DNA from: an uncultured Lachnospiraceae bacterium
Lineage (GTDB): Bacteria > Bacillota > Clostridia > Lachnospirales > Lachnospiraceae
Reading direction: 5' to 3'
Assembly (NCBI GenBank): GCA_910585995.1
Contig: CAJUGG010000043.1
Coordinates: forward strand, 1 to 15,008
DNA: 15,008 nucleotides
Part shown: one piece after another, positions 13,940 through 15,008 of the stretch
How positions within the stretch are numbered: the stretch's first letter is position 1
Layout of the letters: each line of letters begins with the position of its first letter
Translations under genes and position numbers: made by a program
Notes under the pieces: model-generated
What the model was told of the DNA's origin: nothing
Seen by the model: only the letters and a program-made list of their open reading frames with translations
The model's database searches: none

Positions 13940-15008
13940 TTATTCGTCTGTGTCCTCGTATTCCATATCCATGGAGTTTTCCAGGACTTTCATGCTCAGG
14001 CTGATCTTCTTGTCCTCACCGTTGAAATCTACTACTTTTGCAGTGATCACCTGTCCAACCTTCAAAACATCCGCCGGTTTGTCCACATGCTCCCGCGAGA
14101 TCTGAGATACATGAAGTAATGCGTCTACACCCGGCTCCAACTCTACAAATGCGCCGAAATCGGTCATACGTGCAACCGTACCTTCAATAATATTACCCAC
14201 AGCATATTTCTCATCTGCGGTCAGCCATGGATTGGCATCATCAAACTTCAGGCTCAAGGCAATCTTGGTATCCTTGATCTCCTTAATCAGCACATTCAGC
14301 TTATCGCCTACTTTAAACATCTTCTTTGGATGGTCCACCCGTCCCCAGGACATCTCTGAGATGTGCAGCAGGCCGTCGGCACCGCCCAAATCCACAAATG
14401 CACCAAAGTCTGTTACATTTTTAACAATTCCTTCTACAACATCACCCTCATGGATCCGCTCAAACAATGCTTTTTGCAGCTCTGCTTTTCTGGCTACCAA
14501 CAACTGCTTGCGATCACCGATAATCCTTCTTCTCTTGGGATTGAACTCGGTGATGACAAATTCAATCTCCTGGTCTGCGTATTTGCTAAGGTTCTTCTCA
14601 TACGTATCCGATACCAGGCTTGCCGGGATAAAGATTCTGCTCTCATCCACTACTACGCTTAAACCGCCGTCTAATACCTGTGCGACCTTTGCAGTCAGCA
14701 CTTCTTTGTTCTCAAATGCTTCTTCGAGTCTCTTAGAGCCTCTCTCTGCTGCCACTCTTCTGTATGACAGCTGTACCTGGCCTTCTCCGTCATTGACTTT
14801 CAGAACCTTGACTTCCATCTGGTCTCCTACAGAAACCATTGTGGTAAGGTCAGCATTGGAAATATTCGTATATTCATTTCTGGTTACGATACCGTCTGAC
14901 TTATAGCCTATATTCAAGATAATCTCGTCTTCTTTGACATCAATTACCGTTCCCTCTACGACCTCTCCTGTTCTGATAGTTTTTAACGAATCTTCCAGCA
15001 TTTGTTCA
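13940..15008 (-). CDS. rpsA: S1-domain RNA-binding protein (30S ribosomal protein S1 type), 5' end cut by the window edge
   Basis: At least 355 residues with four S1 (OB-fold) domains are visible, numbered from the first in-window ATG (15001): about 10-78, 97-162, 184-253 and 267-337. Domains 3 and 4 carry the canonical VTDFGAFVDLGGADGLLHIS and MTDFGAFVELEPGVDALLHVS cores. Four domains suit the short S1 of Firmicutes. The tail is acidic (EYEDTDE). The frame stays open upstream of the ATG to the window edge (codons for E and Q precede M). Clostridial S1 proteins typically read SFEQMLEESLKT there, so the true start lies outside. In many Clostridia this module is fused to IspH (isoprenoid synthesis), and the visible part cannot exclude that. 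The role is mRNA binding during translation initiation, if it is the ribosomal form. Confidence 0.9.
   Translation of the reverse strand, partial: EQMLEDSLKTIRTGEVVEGTVIDVKEDEIILNIGYKSDGIVTRNEYTNISNADLTTMVSVGDQMEVKVLKVNDGEGQVQLSYRRVAAERGSKRLEEAFENKEVLTAKVAQVLDGGLSVVVDESRIFIPASLVSDTYEKNLSKYADQEIEFVITEFNPKRRRIIGDRKQLLVARKAELQKALFERIHEGDVVEGIVKNVTDFGAFVDLGGADGLLHISEMSWGRVDHPKKMFKVGDKLNVLIKEIKDTKIALSLKFDDANPWLTADEKYAVGNIIEGTVARMTDFGAFVELEPGVDALLHVSQISREHVDKPADVLKVGQVITAKVVDFNGEDKKISLSMKVLENSMDMEYEDTDE

Noticed and set aside
14232..14906. 224-codon open frame on the plus strand inside the S1 gene
   Set aside because: It lies wholly antisense to a clear four-domain S1 protein, has a low-complexity Ser/Leu-rich translation and matches no family; it is a codon-bias shadow.
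1..15008. Glycopeptide-resistance cluster
   Set aside because: Only a VanR-like regulator is present; no ligase, dehydrogenase, dipeptidase or racemase gene occurs in the window.

Overview
All credible genes in this window lie on the minus strand. The sequence suggests an anaerobic gut Firmicute of the Clostridia, most likely Lachnospiraceae. This rests on moderate GC, GGAGG/GGGGG ribosome sites, a complete rnfCDGEAB operon next to a four-domain S1 protein, a clostridial-type hybrid sensor kinase, and a response regulator closely resembling VanR. No genus can be assigned from the sequence alone.

Read in the direction of transcription (high to low coordinates), the window opens with the 3' part of an S1-domain gene (rpsA type), cut by the window edge. 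A perfect 15-bp hairpin follows, then a credible sigma-A promoter, then the six-gene Rnf operon (rnfC, D, G, E, A, B; about 13.8 to 8.7 kb). Rnf is a membrane ferredoxin:NAD+ oxidoreductase that couples electron transfer to pumping of Na+ or H+. The operon is tightly packed (gaps or overlaps of 4-17 bp) except between rnfA and rnfB, where an 89-bp imperfect palindrome sits. The RnfG and RnfD flavinylation threonines, the membrane cysteine pairs of RnfA and RnfE, and the Fe-S motifs of RnfB and RnfC are all present.

Beyond rnfB is a gene-free stretch of about 340 bp. It is dominated by a 194-bp near-continuous hairpin whose imperfections mostly become G-U pairs if the RNA is read in the rnf direction. 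This is the most unusual non-coding element here. Next come three closely spaced genes (DUF554 membrane protein, ferritin-like putative diiron protein, AEC-family transporter).

After a second good promoter (TAGACA, 17 bp, TATAAT) comes a run of five closely spaced genes: a Cache-type hybrid sensor kinase with two receiver domains, an ABM-fold monooxygenase-like protein, a DUF1266 plus DUF2185/Imm33-like protein, a small nitroreductase, and a four-helix membrane protein that starts at TTG. The window ends with a VanR-like response regulator and the first codons of the next gene, probably its sensor kinase. No van resistance genes, RNA genes, CRISPR arrays, insertion sequences or phage genes were found.
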